From Lonepinella koalarum (lineage in GTDB: Bacteria; Pseudomonadota; Gammaproteobacteria; Enterobacterales; Pasteurellaceae), in NCBI RefSeq assembly GCF_042926695.1, contig NZ_CP170642.1, positions 2,356,001 to 2,420,000 of the forward strand: a stretch of 64,000 nt of DNA. The letters are read 5' to 3'. Numbering within the stretch: position 1 is the first letter of the stretch; every line of letters begins with the position of its first letter. The translations under genes and the position numbers were made by a program. Positions 1 to 8,373 of the stretch are shown here, piece after piece. The notes beneath the pieces were generated by a model. That model ran no database searches and had not been told where the DNA came from. It saw nothing but the letters and a program-made list of their open reading frames with translations.

Positions 1-832
1 CGTTGCGTAATGCCCCGAGAATAATTGCCCCTAAAATAGTGCCTATAATACTCCCTTTTCCGCCCATAAGCGATGCCCCACCGATGGCTGCCGCCGCAAT
101 GGCATCTAATTCCCATAAATTACCCAGCGTTGGATCGGCTGCCCCTAAACGTCCAACTAAAATTAATCCAGCTACAGCGCTCAAGAAACCTGAAAGCACA
201 TAAACCGTCACTTTAGTTTTTGCCACAGGCACACTACATACCCGAGCCGCTTCTTCATTGCCACCCACTGCAAATATATATTCACCCAATGGGGTTTTGG
301 TCAATACAATCCAGAGAACTAAAGCAATCACAGTCACAATAATAACCGAGCTTGGAATCCCCAATAATGTGCCGTTCATTAGGCTACGGAAGTCTGCAGG
401 AATCCCAAAAATCGGATTGCCCCCCGTGTAAATTAACGATAATGCACGGTAGAGTGATAATGCACCTAAGGTGACAATGAAAGGTTGTAAACCAGCGTAA
501 GCAATTAATACACCGTTAAATAATCCCGTTAAAACGCCGACTAACAACGCCCCCAGTATGGCTAACGGTACTGGCACACCAGCCACCATTAAACTTGCTC
601 CCACTACGGCAGAAATTGCCGCCGTTGGTCCCACTGATAAATCAATTCCAGCGGTAATAATCACCAATGTCATACCCAGTGCAATAATTGCATTAAGTGA
701 TGATTGTTGCAGAATATTCAATAAGTTAGGTGTGGTGAAAAATACGGGTGATAAAAAAGAGAAAACCGCAAAGATGATGATCAATCCCACCAATGTTCCC
801 ATATCACGCACATTTAATTTAATCATTGACAT
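1..832 (-). CDS. Sugar ABC transporter permease (RbsC-like), 3' part beyond the window
   Basis: Reverse-strand reading frame open from an ATG at 832 to the window edge, about 277 residues. The translation begins MSMIKLNVRDMGTLVGL and contains the segment GMTLVIITAGIDLSVG, typical of the RbsC/XylH/AraH inner-membrane permease family, followed by repeated hydrophobic segments and NGVLIAYAGLQPF. A Shine-Dalgarno-like GAGGAA precedes the ATG. It follows the ATPase gene by 19 bp and is the last visible gene of a leftward operon. The product should form the membrane channel for the sugar delivered by the binding protein at 2374-3420. The C-terminus is missing only because the window ends. Substrate cannot be read from the sequence. 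Confidence 0.9.
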   Translation of the reverse strand, partial: MSMIKLNVRDMGTLVGLIIIFAVFSFLSPVFFTTPNLLNILQQSSLNAIIALGMTLVIITAGIDLSVGPTAAISAVVGASLMVAGVPVPLAILGALLVGVLTGLFNGVLIAYAGLQPFIVTLGALSLYRALSLIYTGGNPIFGIPADFRSLMNGTLLGIPSSVIIVTVIALVLWIVLTKTPLGEYIFAVGGNEEAARVCSVPVAKTKVTVYVLSGFLSAVAGLILVGRLGAADPTLGNLWELDAIAAAAIGGASLMGGKGSIIGTILGAIILGALRN

Positions 833-851
833 AATTTATTCCTCGCTTTGA

Positions 852-2351
852 TTAATGTGTTTTATTGTTGCCAATAGAATAACGACCAATATTGTCTTCA
901 TTGATGTCCGAACCATGCAGTTCCGCTTTGATTTCACCTTCTTTCATGACCAACACGCGATCCGATACCCGAATAATTTCAGGCATTTCCGATGAAACCA
1001 CCAACACCACATTGCCTGCTTTGGCAAGATTTTCAATTAAATTATAAATTTCCGATTTGGTGCCAATATCAATGCCTCTGGTCGGTTCATCAAATAAATA
1101 GATTTTGGTACCCGCTGCCAGCCAACGTCCGATAATGACTTTTTGCTGATTACCACCACTAAATGTGCCAACTGTTTTATCTAAATCGAGTGGTTTTAAA
1201 TTTAAATCCATCATTAATTGATGAGAAATCGCATTTAAATAATCTTTGCGAAGAAAACCAGCCTGACTAAATCTATCCATAGACGGCATGGCAATATTGA
1301 TAGACACACTGCGATCCTTCAAAATGCCTTCTTTTTTGCGATCTTCTGGCACCAGTCCAATGCCCATTTTGATGGATTCTTTCACGCTATTGAGTTTTAA
1401 CGGCTGCCCATTAATGAGTATTTCCCCTGATGTGGGCTTATCTAAGCCAGCGATTAAACGAAATAATTCTGTACGTCCAGCTCCCACTAAGCCAGCAATG
1501 CCCACCACTTCGCCTTTATTAGCAAAAAAATTGATATTTTTCACCGCACTTTCACGGCTTAAATTTTTCACTTCTAGCATTTTTTCATCCGTGGCATAAC
1601 TCTGATGTGACAATTTTTCTACTTTCCGCCCTACCATTTTGGTGACGATACTTTCTTCGTTTTCATCGGCAATATTGACACAATCAATAAAATGCCCATC
1701 TCGCAAAATCGTTGCTCGATCGCAGACTTTGAAAATTTCGTCCATTTTGTGTGACACATAAATAATAGATACCCCTTGGGCGGTGAGCTGTTTGATCAAG
1801 GCAGCAAGGCGTTCAAATTCGCTCGGCGTTAAACTGGATGTCGGTTCGTCCATGGCAATAATTTTGGCGTTATCCAATAAGGCACGGGCGATTTCCACAA
1901 TTTGTTGCTGTGCCACTTTTAATTCCTTAATCGGCACATTGGGATCAATGCTTGGGTCAAGATCTTTTAAAATGTCTAATGCCATTGCACGTTCTTTGGC
2001 TTTATCCACAAACAAGCCAAAATGCTTTCTGACCGAACGCCCCAAAAACATATTTTGAAAAACAGAGAGTTCTGGAATGTTTTGTAATTCTTGGTGAATC
2101 ATCGCTATACCATTTTCTTTGGCAGAACGTGGCGAATGAATTACCACTTTTTGCTCATCAATATAGATCTCGCCTGCAGTGGCTTCTCGCACGCCTGAAA
2201 GCAGGTTGAGAAGCGTGGATTTTCCCGCTCCATTTTCACCAATTAATGCGTGGGTTTCGCCTGCGACTACGTTGAAAGAAACATTTTCTAACACCGTCAC
2301 TTGCCCATATTTTTTTGTCATTCCACGCATACTTAATCTATCTGAACACAT
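852..2351 (-). CDS. Sugar ABC transporter ATP-binding protein, two ABC domains (RbsA/XylG-like)
   Basis: A 499-residue protein with the duplicated layout of RbsA/MglA/XylG ATPases. The first half has Walker A GENGAGKST and Walker B IIAMDEPTSSL. The second has a degenerate Walker A GLVGAGRTE, signature FSGGNQQKV and Walker B IYLFDEPTRGID. It would energise import through the permease encoded just downstream. The ATG at 2351 has GGAGAG 6 bases upstream. It lies 22 bp after the binding-protein gene in one leftward operon. Family assignment is secure; the substrate (ribose, xylose, another pentose or a polyol) is not decided by sequence. Confidence 0.95.
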   Translation of the reverse strand: MCSDRLSMRGMTKKYGQVTVLENVSFNVVAGETHALIGENGAGKSTLLNLLSGVREATAGEIYIDEQKVVIHSPRSAKENGIAMIHQELQNIPELSVFQNMFLGRSVRKHFGLFVDKAKERAMALDILKDLDPSIDPNVPIKELKVAQQQIVEIARALLDNAKIIAMDEPTSSLTPSEFERLAALIKQLTAQGVSIIYVSHKMDEIFKVCDRATILRDGHFIDCVNIADENEESIVTKMVGRKVEKLSHQSYATDEKMLEVKNLSRESAVKNINFFANKGEVVGIAGLVGAGRTELFRLIAGLDKPTSGEILINGQPLKLNSVKESIKMGIGLVPEDRKKEGILKDRSVSINIAMPSMDRFSQAGFLRKDYLNAISHQLMMDLNLKPLDLDKTVGTFSGGNQQKVIIGRWLAAGTKIYLFDEPTRGIDIGTKSEIYNLIENLAKAGNVVLVVSSEMPEIIRVSDRVLVMKEGEIKAELHGSDINEDNIGRYSIGNNKTH

Positions 2352-2373
2352 AGAACTCTCCTTTTTTTCAATG

Positions 2374-3420
2374 TTATTTGGCTAACACTTTACGCAATTC
2401 TTCAGGATTCGCATTAAAGTAAGTTTTCGCATTATCTTGAGTAATTAACGCTTGTGGTGTCGTGACCACACGAGAAATTTGTTGTCCTGCGGTTAAACGC
2501 AACACCACTTCCATTGCCACTTCGCCTGTTAATACAGGGAAACTATCCACCGTACCCGTTAATTCACCTGCGAGAATGGATTTATAAGCATCAGAAATCC
2601 CGTCTGTACCAAACACAGCCACTTGTTTTTGTAAATTCAACGCTTTGACCGCTTCCACTACACCTAACGCCATACCGTCATTGTTGACATAGAAACCGAT
2701 TAAATCAGGATTACGTTGTAAAATGGTGGTTGCCACATTATAGGCTTGTTCACGACTCCAGTTAGCTGGCACACTTGCCACTACATTGAATTTGCCTGAT
2801 TTGTTAATGGTTTCAGTAAATCCTTCGGTGCGTTGTTTCGCCGCAAATACCCCCGGTGGACCTTCTACGACCGCTACTTTTCCGCCATCAGGACGATTAT
2901 CAATAAACCATTGTGCGACTCGTACACCGTTATCTTTTTGCACATTCCCCACATAATGGGTGGCTGTTGGCATCACCGCATCATTCACATTCACCACAGG
3001 AATATTTTTTGATTGGGCGACTTCTGCCGCTGGTTGCAAATTCACGTCCGTTTGTGGCGAGAAAAGTAATGCACTATAACCTTCTGTGATCATGGTTTCG
3101 GCAATGGAAAGTTGTCCTAATTGATCACCTTCGTTTGCCGCAGCTTGATAGGCGACAAAGACATTGTATTTGGTAGCAAAACTTTTATAACCATCGCCTA
3201 ATGAACGCCAATATTCATTGGTTAAGGTTTTGGATACGCCACCAATTTTGACTCCGCTTTGAATGGCAGGAAATGCACCAAATTTAGCGTCTAACTCCGT
3301 CCAATTAACCCGATCTTGTTCCGTATCCGAATTGAGCGGTGCAAGATTGGCATAGGCGGAGCTACCGATCACCGCAGAAAGTGCGGTGGAAATAAGCATG
3401 GTTTTTAGAAATTTACGCAT
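2374..3420 (-). CDS. Periplasmic sugar-binding protein of the ABC transporter
   Basis: A 348-residue exported protein. Residues 1-25 form a signal peptide (MRKFLKTMLISTALSAVIGSS, cleavage after SAYA). The mature part has the two-lobed periplasmic binding protein fold of the ribose/xylose/TorT group (for example NVNDAVMPTATHYVGN, and FYVNNDGMALGVVEAV leading to FGTDG). It captures the substrate and hands it to the permease at 1-832. A DNA uptake signal at 3379-3387 is read in frame as Thr-Ala-Leu inside the signal peptide. AAGGAAA precedes the start. It sits 42 bp after the TIM-barrel gene. Ligand unknown. Confidence 0.9.
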   Translation of the reverse strand: MRKFLKTMLISTALSAVIGSSAYANLAPLNSDTEQDRVNWTELDAKFGAFPAIQSGVKIGGVSKTLTNEYWRSLGDGYKSFATKYNVFVAYQAAANEGDQLGQLSIAETMITEGYSALLFSPQTDVNLQPAAEVAQSKNIPVVNVNDAVMPTATHYVGNVQKDNGVRVAQWFIDNRPDGGKVAVVEGPPGVFAAKQRTEGFTETINKSGKFNVVASVPANWSREQAYNVATTILQRNPDLIGFYVNNDGMALGVVEAVKALNLQKQVAVFGTDGISDAYKSILAGELTGTVDSFPVLTGEVAMEVVLRLTAGQQISRVVTTPQALITQDNAKTYFNANPEELRKVLAK

Positions 3421-3462
3421 AACATTTTCCTTTTTAGTTGGATTAACGATAGAAATAACGAA

Positions 3463-4446
3463 TTATTTCCCTAGTAAAAATTGATTGACAATGGCTTGGC
3501 TTGACACCGCATCTTGGCGTTCAATGGCTTGTTGCAATTCATCAATGGAATTAAGTTGGTCAGCAATGGCAATAAGTTTACGCACTGTTTGAATATTCAC
3601 TTCACATTCATGCACAGGATCAAGTCCACTGGCATCAGGGAAAGTGTCAAAATAATAGGCCCCATTAAAACCTTCTTTGCGTAATTGCCAAATCAGTTCT
3701 AAGGTCGCTCGTGGATTGACCGAAGCCACCATTAAGCCATCATCACGCTTGTGATAACCATCATTTAAATGCAAGCCCATAATTTTGGTGCGGCGAGCAA
3801 TCTGGGCTGCCGCATAAGCAGGAATTTCATCAGCATAGAGAACATGAGCAAAATCCAAGGTTACGCCGACATTTTTTGCTCCAATATCAGAAATAGCAAG
3901 AAGCGTGGTGGCGACATCAGGTAAGATACTAAAGGAACGGGGTTCGTTTGGTTTATATTCAATACTAATATCGCAATCTGGAGCGTAAGCCGCCACTTCT
4001 TGAAAAGCGGTAATTAAATCGTCCCACATTTTGTTGTAATTCGCTTGGAAACTGTAATCAAAACCATCTTGTCCGAGCCAAATGGTCATCAAATTTGTGC
4101 CTAATTCCCGACCGCAATCAATGCCACGTTTGGTTAATTCAACAGCTTCACGGCGAACCTTGGCATCAGGGTGAGTAAATGCTCCTAATTGAAATTCAGG
4201 GTTGGTGCTATACCGCATCGCCATGCCATTGACATTCAAGCCTTGATCTTTGATAAATGCCCCTAAAGATTTCGGGTCTTCGTTTAAATGCTGCGGATAA
4301 TTCAAATCCACATCGGTCAAACCTTTCGCTGTGGCAGCTCGTTCAATCATTTGCCGAATAGTGGGTTTTCCTTTAAGATCTGGCCAGTAAGAATGCGCTT
4401 TAGAAGCAAAAGAATTTAATCGAGTAGCAAAACGTAAATCGTTCAT
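3463..4446 (-). CDS. Sugar isomerase/epimerase, TIM-barrel (xylose isomerase-like, AP-endonuclease 2 family)
   Basis: A 327-residue cytoplasmic protein with the metal-dependent TIM-barrel pattern of sugar isomerases/epimerases. Likely metal ligands are Glu163 (SIEYKPNEP), Asp198 (TLDFAH) and His226 (MGLHLNDGYH), with a late acidic residue in YYFDTFPD. As first gene of the leftward operon with the ABC importer, it probably converts the imported sugar or its first metabolite into a form that enters central metabolism. It is not classical XylA or RhaA by length or motif. The exact reaction is inference; related families include 3-epimerases and inosose/hydroxypyruvate-type isomerases. Confidence 0.8.
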   Translation of the reverse strand: MNDLRFATRLNSFASKAHSYWPDLKGKPTIRQMIERAATAKGLTDVDLNYPQHLNEDPKSLGAFIKDQGLNVNGMAMRYSTNPEFQLGAFTHPDAKVRREAVELTKRGIDCGRELGTNLMTIWLGQDGFDYSFQANYNKMWDDLITAFQEVAAYAPDCDISIEYKPNEPRSFSILPDVATTLLAISDIGAKNVGVTLDFAHVLYADEIPAYAAAQIARRTKIMGLHLNDGYHKRDDGLMVASVNPRATLELIWQLRKEGFNGAYYFDTFPDASGLDPVHECEVNIQTVRKLIAIADQLNSIDELQQAIERQDAVSSQAIVNQFLLGK

Positions 4447-4529
4447 GTGATGTTCCTTTTCAATTAATCAATATTATGTAAAGTAAAATATAACTTTATA
4501 TACTTTTGTAAAGTATTAAATTTAAATTT

Positions 4530-4545
4530 TGTGATATTGATCACG
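4530..4545. promoter_or_regulatory. CRP-cAMP binding site upstream of the ABC operon
   Basis: TGTGATATTGATCACG matches the consensus TGTGA-N6-TCACA at 9 of 10 core positions. It lies 84 bp upstream of the first operon gene (ATG at 4446), in an AT-rich stretch fit for a promoter. Catabolite activation would suit a sugar importer. The site was read by eye; occupancy is inferred. Confidence 0.75.
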
Positions 4546-4657
4546 TTTTTATAAGAAAAAAGTATGAAATGAGAATTCCGAATAAACTATAGCGAATATG
4601 TTGTAACAAATTATCCATAGTAGTAACATCATATGTTTAATCCGTTTGATGATTTAA

Positions 4658-4783
4658 TTCTCATCCACTAATATCGGCGGCGGAGCAAAAAGTGCCTATT
4701 GGCGACAATTGTTGGCGGATATAACAGGAAAAACGAGCGAAGTTTGCGGAGATTTATCGGCGATTAAAGGGAATATAATCTAG
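4658..4783 (+). pseudogene. Remnant of a xylulokinase-like FGGY kinase
   Basis: A 41-codon open stretch reads ...TNIGGGAKSAYWRQLLAD then ITGKTSEVCGDLSAIKGNII and a stop. The GGGAKSxxWRQxLADITG block is the conserved C-terminal ATP-side motif of FGGY carbohydrate kinases, closest in memory to XylB. There is no start codon, a stop lies just upstream at 4655, and the rest of the roughly 480-residue kinase is absent. It is therefore a degraded fragment. It runs opposite to the neighbouring sugar-transport operon. The surrounding 461-bp intergenic region (4447-4907) otherwise holds the CRP site and AT-rich DNA with nothing else recognised. Confidence 0.7.
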
Positions 4784-4907
4784 ATGCCATGCAGATGAAT
4801 ATTTTGGAAATTAATCAAACAGATATAAATTTTTTACACTATTTACTAATCAAGGTACAATTATCTGAATTCATTTTCCAACATATTCATCTTCATAGGA
4901 TAAAATA

Positions 4908-5420
4908 ATGAGATTATTCACGTCTTTAATTGTTATGACTTTATCTGCCTTTGTTGCCATACAGGTAAGTGCTAACACTACTCAAACTGCCTCTAAAACA
5001 ACTTCTACCAATAGTAAACAACGTGAAGTAAGCAAAGAAACCTTGTTAAAACGGTTTACCCAATCTGTTTCAATACAATATCTTGGAGCAGGTTCGGGTG
5101 TAAGTTCAGACCAACAACCTACAGTAGAATTTAAATATCGCTTGAAAAATGTAGGTAAAGAAGCAATTAAAACCGTACACTGGGTATCACAATTTACCAA
5201 TAACGGACAGGCTGTATTAAATTTAGATGCACCAGTTAATTTTAATAAAAATGGTTTGAAAGCTGGTCAGGAAGTTGAAATGGCTCTACCTATTGCTGTG
5301 GCACAATTGCCTGCTGACTTTATACAAGCAACCCAAGCAAAAGACGCTCATTTAATTCTTTCAAATATTGCCATGAAAATTGTTTATACTGATGGGGCAA
5401 GATTAGTCGTAAACAAATAA
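4908..5420 (+). CDS. Exported protein of unknown function
   Basis: A 170-residue protein. An N-terminal signal peptide (MRLFTSLIVMTLSAFVAIQ, cleavage after VSA near residue 22) is followed by a Ser/Thr/Gln-rich linker. The C-terminal part, about 55-170, is predicted beta-rich: FKYRLKNVGKEAIKTVHWVSQF resembles a small Ig-like fold such as the FxLYD type. AGGAT precedes the ATG. The gene stands alone and ends immediately against the converging rsmJ. No family is recognised with confidence; a periplasmic or surface location is inferred only from the signal sequence. Confidence 0.75.
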   Translation: MRLFTSLIVMTLSAFVAIQVSANTTQTASKTTSTNSKQREVSKETLLKRFTQSVSIQYLGAGSGVSSDQQPTVEFKYRLKNVGKEAIKTVHWVSQFTNNGQAVLNLDAPVNFNKNGLKAGQEVEMALPIAVAQLPADFIQATQAKDAHLILSNIAMKIVYTDGARLVVNK

Positions 5421-6176
5421 TCAGTGTGTGGCAAGATACACATCAAAGCGGTGATTTTTGGTTTCTCGGCTAAACTGCGGTGCTTTTTGGGCGAGAAATT
5501 CAGCATAGTCGGGACGTTTCACCACCACACGTTTTTGTGCTAATTGCAAGGCTGGGGCAAGCAACTGGTCGGCATCTTCATCCGCTCCCACAAGGTGTTG
5601 AAACAGACGCATTTCTTTTTTGACCAAAGCAGATTTCTGTTTATGGGGATACATAGGATCGAGATAAACCACATCAGCCTTGTGTTGTTTGGGATCCAGT
5701 TCGTGAATACTCGACACTGGCAAAAGCTGCAAATTCTGCTGTAATAGATTGCCAATTTCAGGATCAAGATAGGCACGACGTAAACCATCTTGTAACAATA
5801 AGCGTACCACAGGATGACGTTCTACCAGACGAACTTGACAGCCAATACAGGCTAACACAAAGGCATCTCGTCCTAAACCAGCCGTAGCATCTATTACGGT
5901 TGGTAATTCACCGCTTTTTACACCAACCGCTTTAGCAATGGCTTCACCCCGTCCACCACCAAATTTACGGCGGTGTGCCATGGAGCCATTCACAAAATCC
6001 ACAAATACCGCACCAAGTTTCGGTTCGTCTAATTTACGTAATTCCAACCGCACTTCATCATTCATTGACGTTTGCACTAACGCCAACGGGCTGCCGGGGA
6101 TGTGAATTAACCCTTGTTTAGCACAAAGTAAGGTGAAACAATCTGAATTTTCAGTTTCACAAATCAGTTGAATCAT
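5421..6176 (-). CDS. rsmJ: 16S rRNA (guanine-1516-N2) methyltransferase
   Basis: A 251-residue SAM-dependent methyltransferase of the RsmJ (YhiQ) family, which methylates G1516 of 16S rRNA. Family marks are VDFVNGSMAHRRKFGGGRGE, the SAM-binding loop VIDATAGLGRDAFVLA, and the catalytic-side VYLDPMYPHKQKSALVKKEM. Length is normal for the family. The ATG overlaps the TGA of the upstream fieF by 4 bp (6173-6176), so the two are probably translationally coupled. It abuts the converging gene at 4908-5420 with no spare base. Confidence 0.95.
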   Translation of the reverse strand: MIQLICETENSDCFTLLCAKQGLIHIPGSPLALVQTSMNDEVRLELRKLDEPKLGAVFVDFVNGSMAHRRKFGGGRGEAIAKAVGVKSGELPTVIDATAGLGRDAFVLACIGCQVRLVERHPVVRLLLQDGLRRAYLDPEIGNLLQQNLQLLPVSSIHELDPKQHKADVVYLDPMYPHKQKSALVKKEMRLFQHLVGADEDADQLLAPALQLAQKRVVVKRPDYAEFLAQKAPQFSRETKNHRFDVYLATH

Positions 6177-7072
6177 ATTAAGCCCCGAGCCCTTTCTAAA
6201 TCCACAATAGATTTCGGTTCTTGGTGAATCATAATCTCCGCATTAGGGAACATGACAAGAATTTTTGCTTCTAATTCATCGGTAATTCGATGGGCTTGAA
6301 ATAAGGTTAAGCTGTCATCTAACTCCAAATGTAACTGAATAAACCGCACCGCACCGGCTCGACGAGTACAAATACTATGAATGCCGAGAATATTACGATG
6401 TTGTTCTGCCATGACTTTAATCTGGTCGATTTCTTCCTGTGGCAAAGCCTTATCCAGTAAAATCTGCAACGCATCCCACGCCATTTTAAAGGCATTATAG
6501 GCAATATAAAGTGCAATCCCAATCGCAAAAATCGCATCCGCATAAATAAAACCGTACATATTTAACAACATTGCTACAAGAATGGCTACGTTCATTAATA
6601 AGTCGGTTTGATAATGCAAACAGTCCGCTTGAATGGCAGGGCTTTCGGTCAGTTTAATCACTTTTTTCTGATAACCTACTAAGGCAGCAGTAAAGGCAAT
6701 GGAGATAATACTGACACAAATCCCCATTTCTGAGTTATCAATAAATTGCGGATTGGTTAATTTGTGGATACCTTGCAACAGCAGAAACACTGCTGAACCG
6801 GCAATAAACGCACTTTGTGCTAAGGCGGCCAATGATTCTGCTTTACCATGTCCAAATGCATGATTATGATCGGGCGGTAACAGGGCAAAACGCAATACTA
6901 AAATACTAGTGATTGACGCAAATAAATCCACCACGGAATCAGTCATGGCGGCTAAAATCGCAATGGATCCCGTTTGCCACCAAGCAAAGGCTTTAATTAA
7001 AATCAGCATGCTCGCCACAGCAATGGCAAGCTGGCTGGCACGTTTTACAAATTTAGCGTAATTTTCTTCCAT
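6173..7072 (-). CDS. fieF: Cation diffusion facilitator, Fe/Zn efflux pump
   Basis: A 299-residue inner-membrane transporter with six predicted helices in the N-terminal two thirds and a cytoplasmic domain at the C-terminus. The metal-binding pairs of YiiP/FieF are visible: TDSVVD (Asp-x3-Asp in helix 2) and DCLHYQTD (His-x3-Asp in helix 5). HGHGKAE-like FGHGKAESLAALAQS follows helix 3. The protein exports divalent metal in exchange for protons. It lies between trmA (1 bp gap) and rsmJ (4-bp overlap) in a leftward housekeeping cluster. Metal preference cannot be settled from sequence. Confidence 0.92.
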   Translation of the reverse strand: MEENYAKFVKRASQLAIAVASMLILIKAFAWWQTGSIAILAAMTDSVVDLFASITSILVLRFALLPPDHNHAFGHGKAESLAALAQSAFIAGSAVFLLLQGIHKLTNPQFIDNSEMGICVSIISIAFTAALVGYQKKVIKLTESPAIQADCLHYQTDLLMNVAILVAMLLNMYGFIYADAIFAIGIALYIAYNAFKMAWDALQILLDKALPQEEIDQIKVMAEQHRNILGIHSICTRRAGAVRFIQLHLELDDSLTLFQAHRITDELEAKILVMFPNAEIMIHQEPKSIVDLERARGLI

Positions 7073-7073
7073 A

Positions 7074-8165
7074 TTATTTTCTCACTAACCACACACCTGC
7101 TTCCATATGCTCGGTGTAAGGGAATTGATCGAACAAGGCAGCTCGCTCAATACGATGGGTTTGGTTTAAGGTTTGCAAATTATCACATAAGGTATGCGGA
7201 TTGCACGAAATATACAAAATCCGATCATAATGTTGCACCAATTTTAGGATATCTGCATCAAGCCCAGCACGTGGTGGATCCACAAAAATCGTATTGCATT
7301 GATAGGCGTTCAAATCAATGCCTTTCAAGCGATTAAATTCACGTACACCATTTATGGCTTGAGTAAATTCTTCCGCTGACATGCGGATAATCTGCAAATT
7401 ATCAATGTGATTGGCCTTAATATTAAACTGTGCCGCACTCACTGACGGTTTGGCAATTTCGGTAGCTAATACTTGACGAAAATTCTGTGCCAACGCCACC
7501 GAAAAATTGCCGTTACCACAATAAAGCTCAAGTAAATCTCCTTGGCTATTTTGTGTACAATCCACCGTCCATTCCAACATCTTGCAATTTACTTTCGCAT
7601 TCGGTTGAGTAAAACTGTTTTCCACCTGACGATAGACATAATTTTTACCGTTAATCGGTAATATTTCATCTACATAATCTTGGTCTAAACAAATTTTTTG
7701 CTTGGACGCTCGCCCAATAATTTGTACCGAAAACCCTTGATTTTCCAACCGCAGTTTGAGCTGTTTTGCTTGTTCAACCCAGTGTTCATCAAGATTTTTG
7801 TGATACAACAGGCTCACGATAATCTGTCCGCTTAAGGTGCTTAAATAATCAATTTGAAACAACCGATTTCGCAACACATCTTGCTGTTTTAATAACGGCA
7901 ATAGGCTTTGCATCATCTGATTAATCAGCTCACTAGCGATAGGAAAACTGTCCACCCGATAACGCTTTTTGCTTTCTTGATCGAACATAATATGATAAAG
8001 ATCATCCCCATCATGCCACACCCGAAATTCTGCTCGCATGCGGAAATGTTGCGTAGGCGAAGCGAATACCGCTAATTTTGGTGCATTAAAAGGGGCAAAA
8101 AGTGCGGTGAGTTTTTCGCACTTTTCGGAGAGTAAGTTATCGTATTGTTCAGTGGGTAAGTTCAT
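7074..8165 (-). CDS. trmA: tRNA (uracil-5-)-methyltransferase
   Basis: A 363-residue TrmA, which makes m5U54 in the T-loop of tRNA. The sequence shows ELYCGNGNFSVALA (SAM binding), FVDPPRAGLD, and YISCNPHTLCDNL, whose Cys is the catalytic nucleophile. The C-terminal FDQFPYTEHMEAGVWL is diagnostic. Length is typical. It heads the trmA-fieF-rsmJ cluster. An uptake signal occurs at 8100-8108 near the 5' end. The 208-bp region upstream (8166-8373) is AT-rich and shows no gene. Confidence 0.96.
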   Translation of the reverse strand: MNLPTEQYDNLLSEKCEKLTALFAPFNAPKLAVFASPTQHFRMRAEFRVWHDGDDLYHIMFDQESKKRYRVDSFPIASELINQMMQSLLPLLKQQDVLRNRLFQIDYLSTLSGQIIVSLLYHKNLDEHWVEQAKQLKLRLENQGFSVQIIGRASKQKICLDQDYVDEILPINGKNYVYRQVENSFTQPNAKVNCKMLEWTVDCTQNSQGDLLELYCGNGNFSVALAQNFRQVLATEIAKPSVSAAQFNIKANHIDNLQIIRMSAEEFTQAINGVREFNRLKGIDLNAYQCNTIFVDPPRAGLDADILKLVQHYDRILYISCNPHTLCDNLQTLNQTHRIERAALFDQFPYTEHMEAGVWLVRK

Positions 8166-8373
8166 TTATCGGTTAATTAAATAGCGTAAAAATATTGGCA
8201 AGATTCTAGCATAAAATAACCTTTAAATATATTGTATCGGCAGGTTCACCAGATTTTCTGTTTATCCCAAACCCATTTATCAAAGGGAAAGATTGATCAA
8301 CAAAAATAAATTATACAGTATTGACTAGTTAAAAAATCAATGTTAATTTAATCAGTATATTGATTGGGATAGA

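Noticed and set aside
8281..8373. LexA (SOS) box before the DinD-like gene
   Set aside because: Only one half-like element (CTGTATAA on the reverse strand) is present; no second half at the right spacing.
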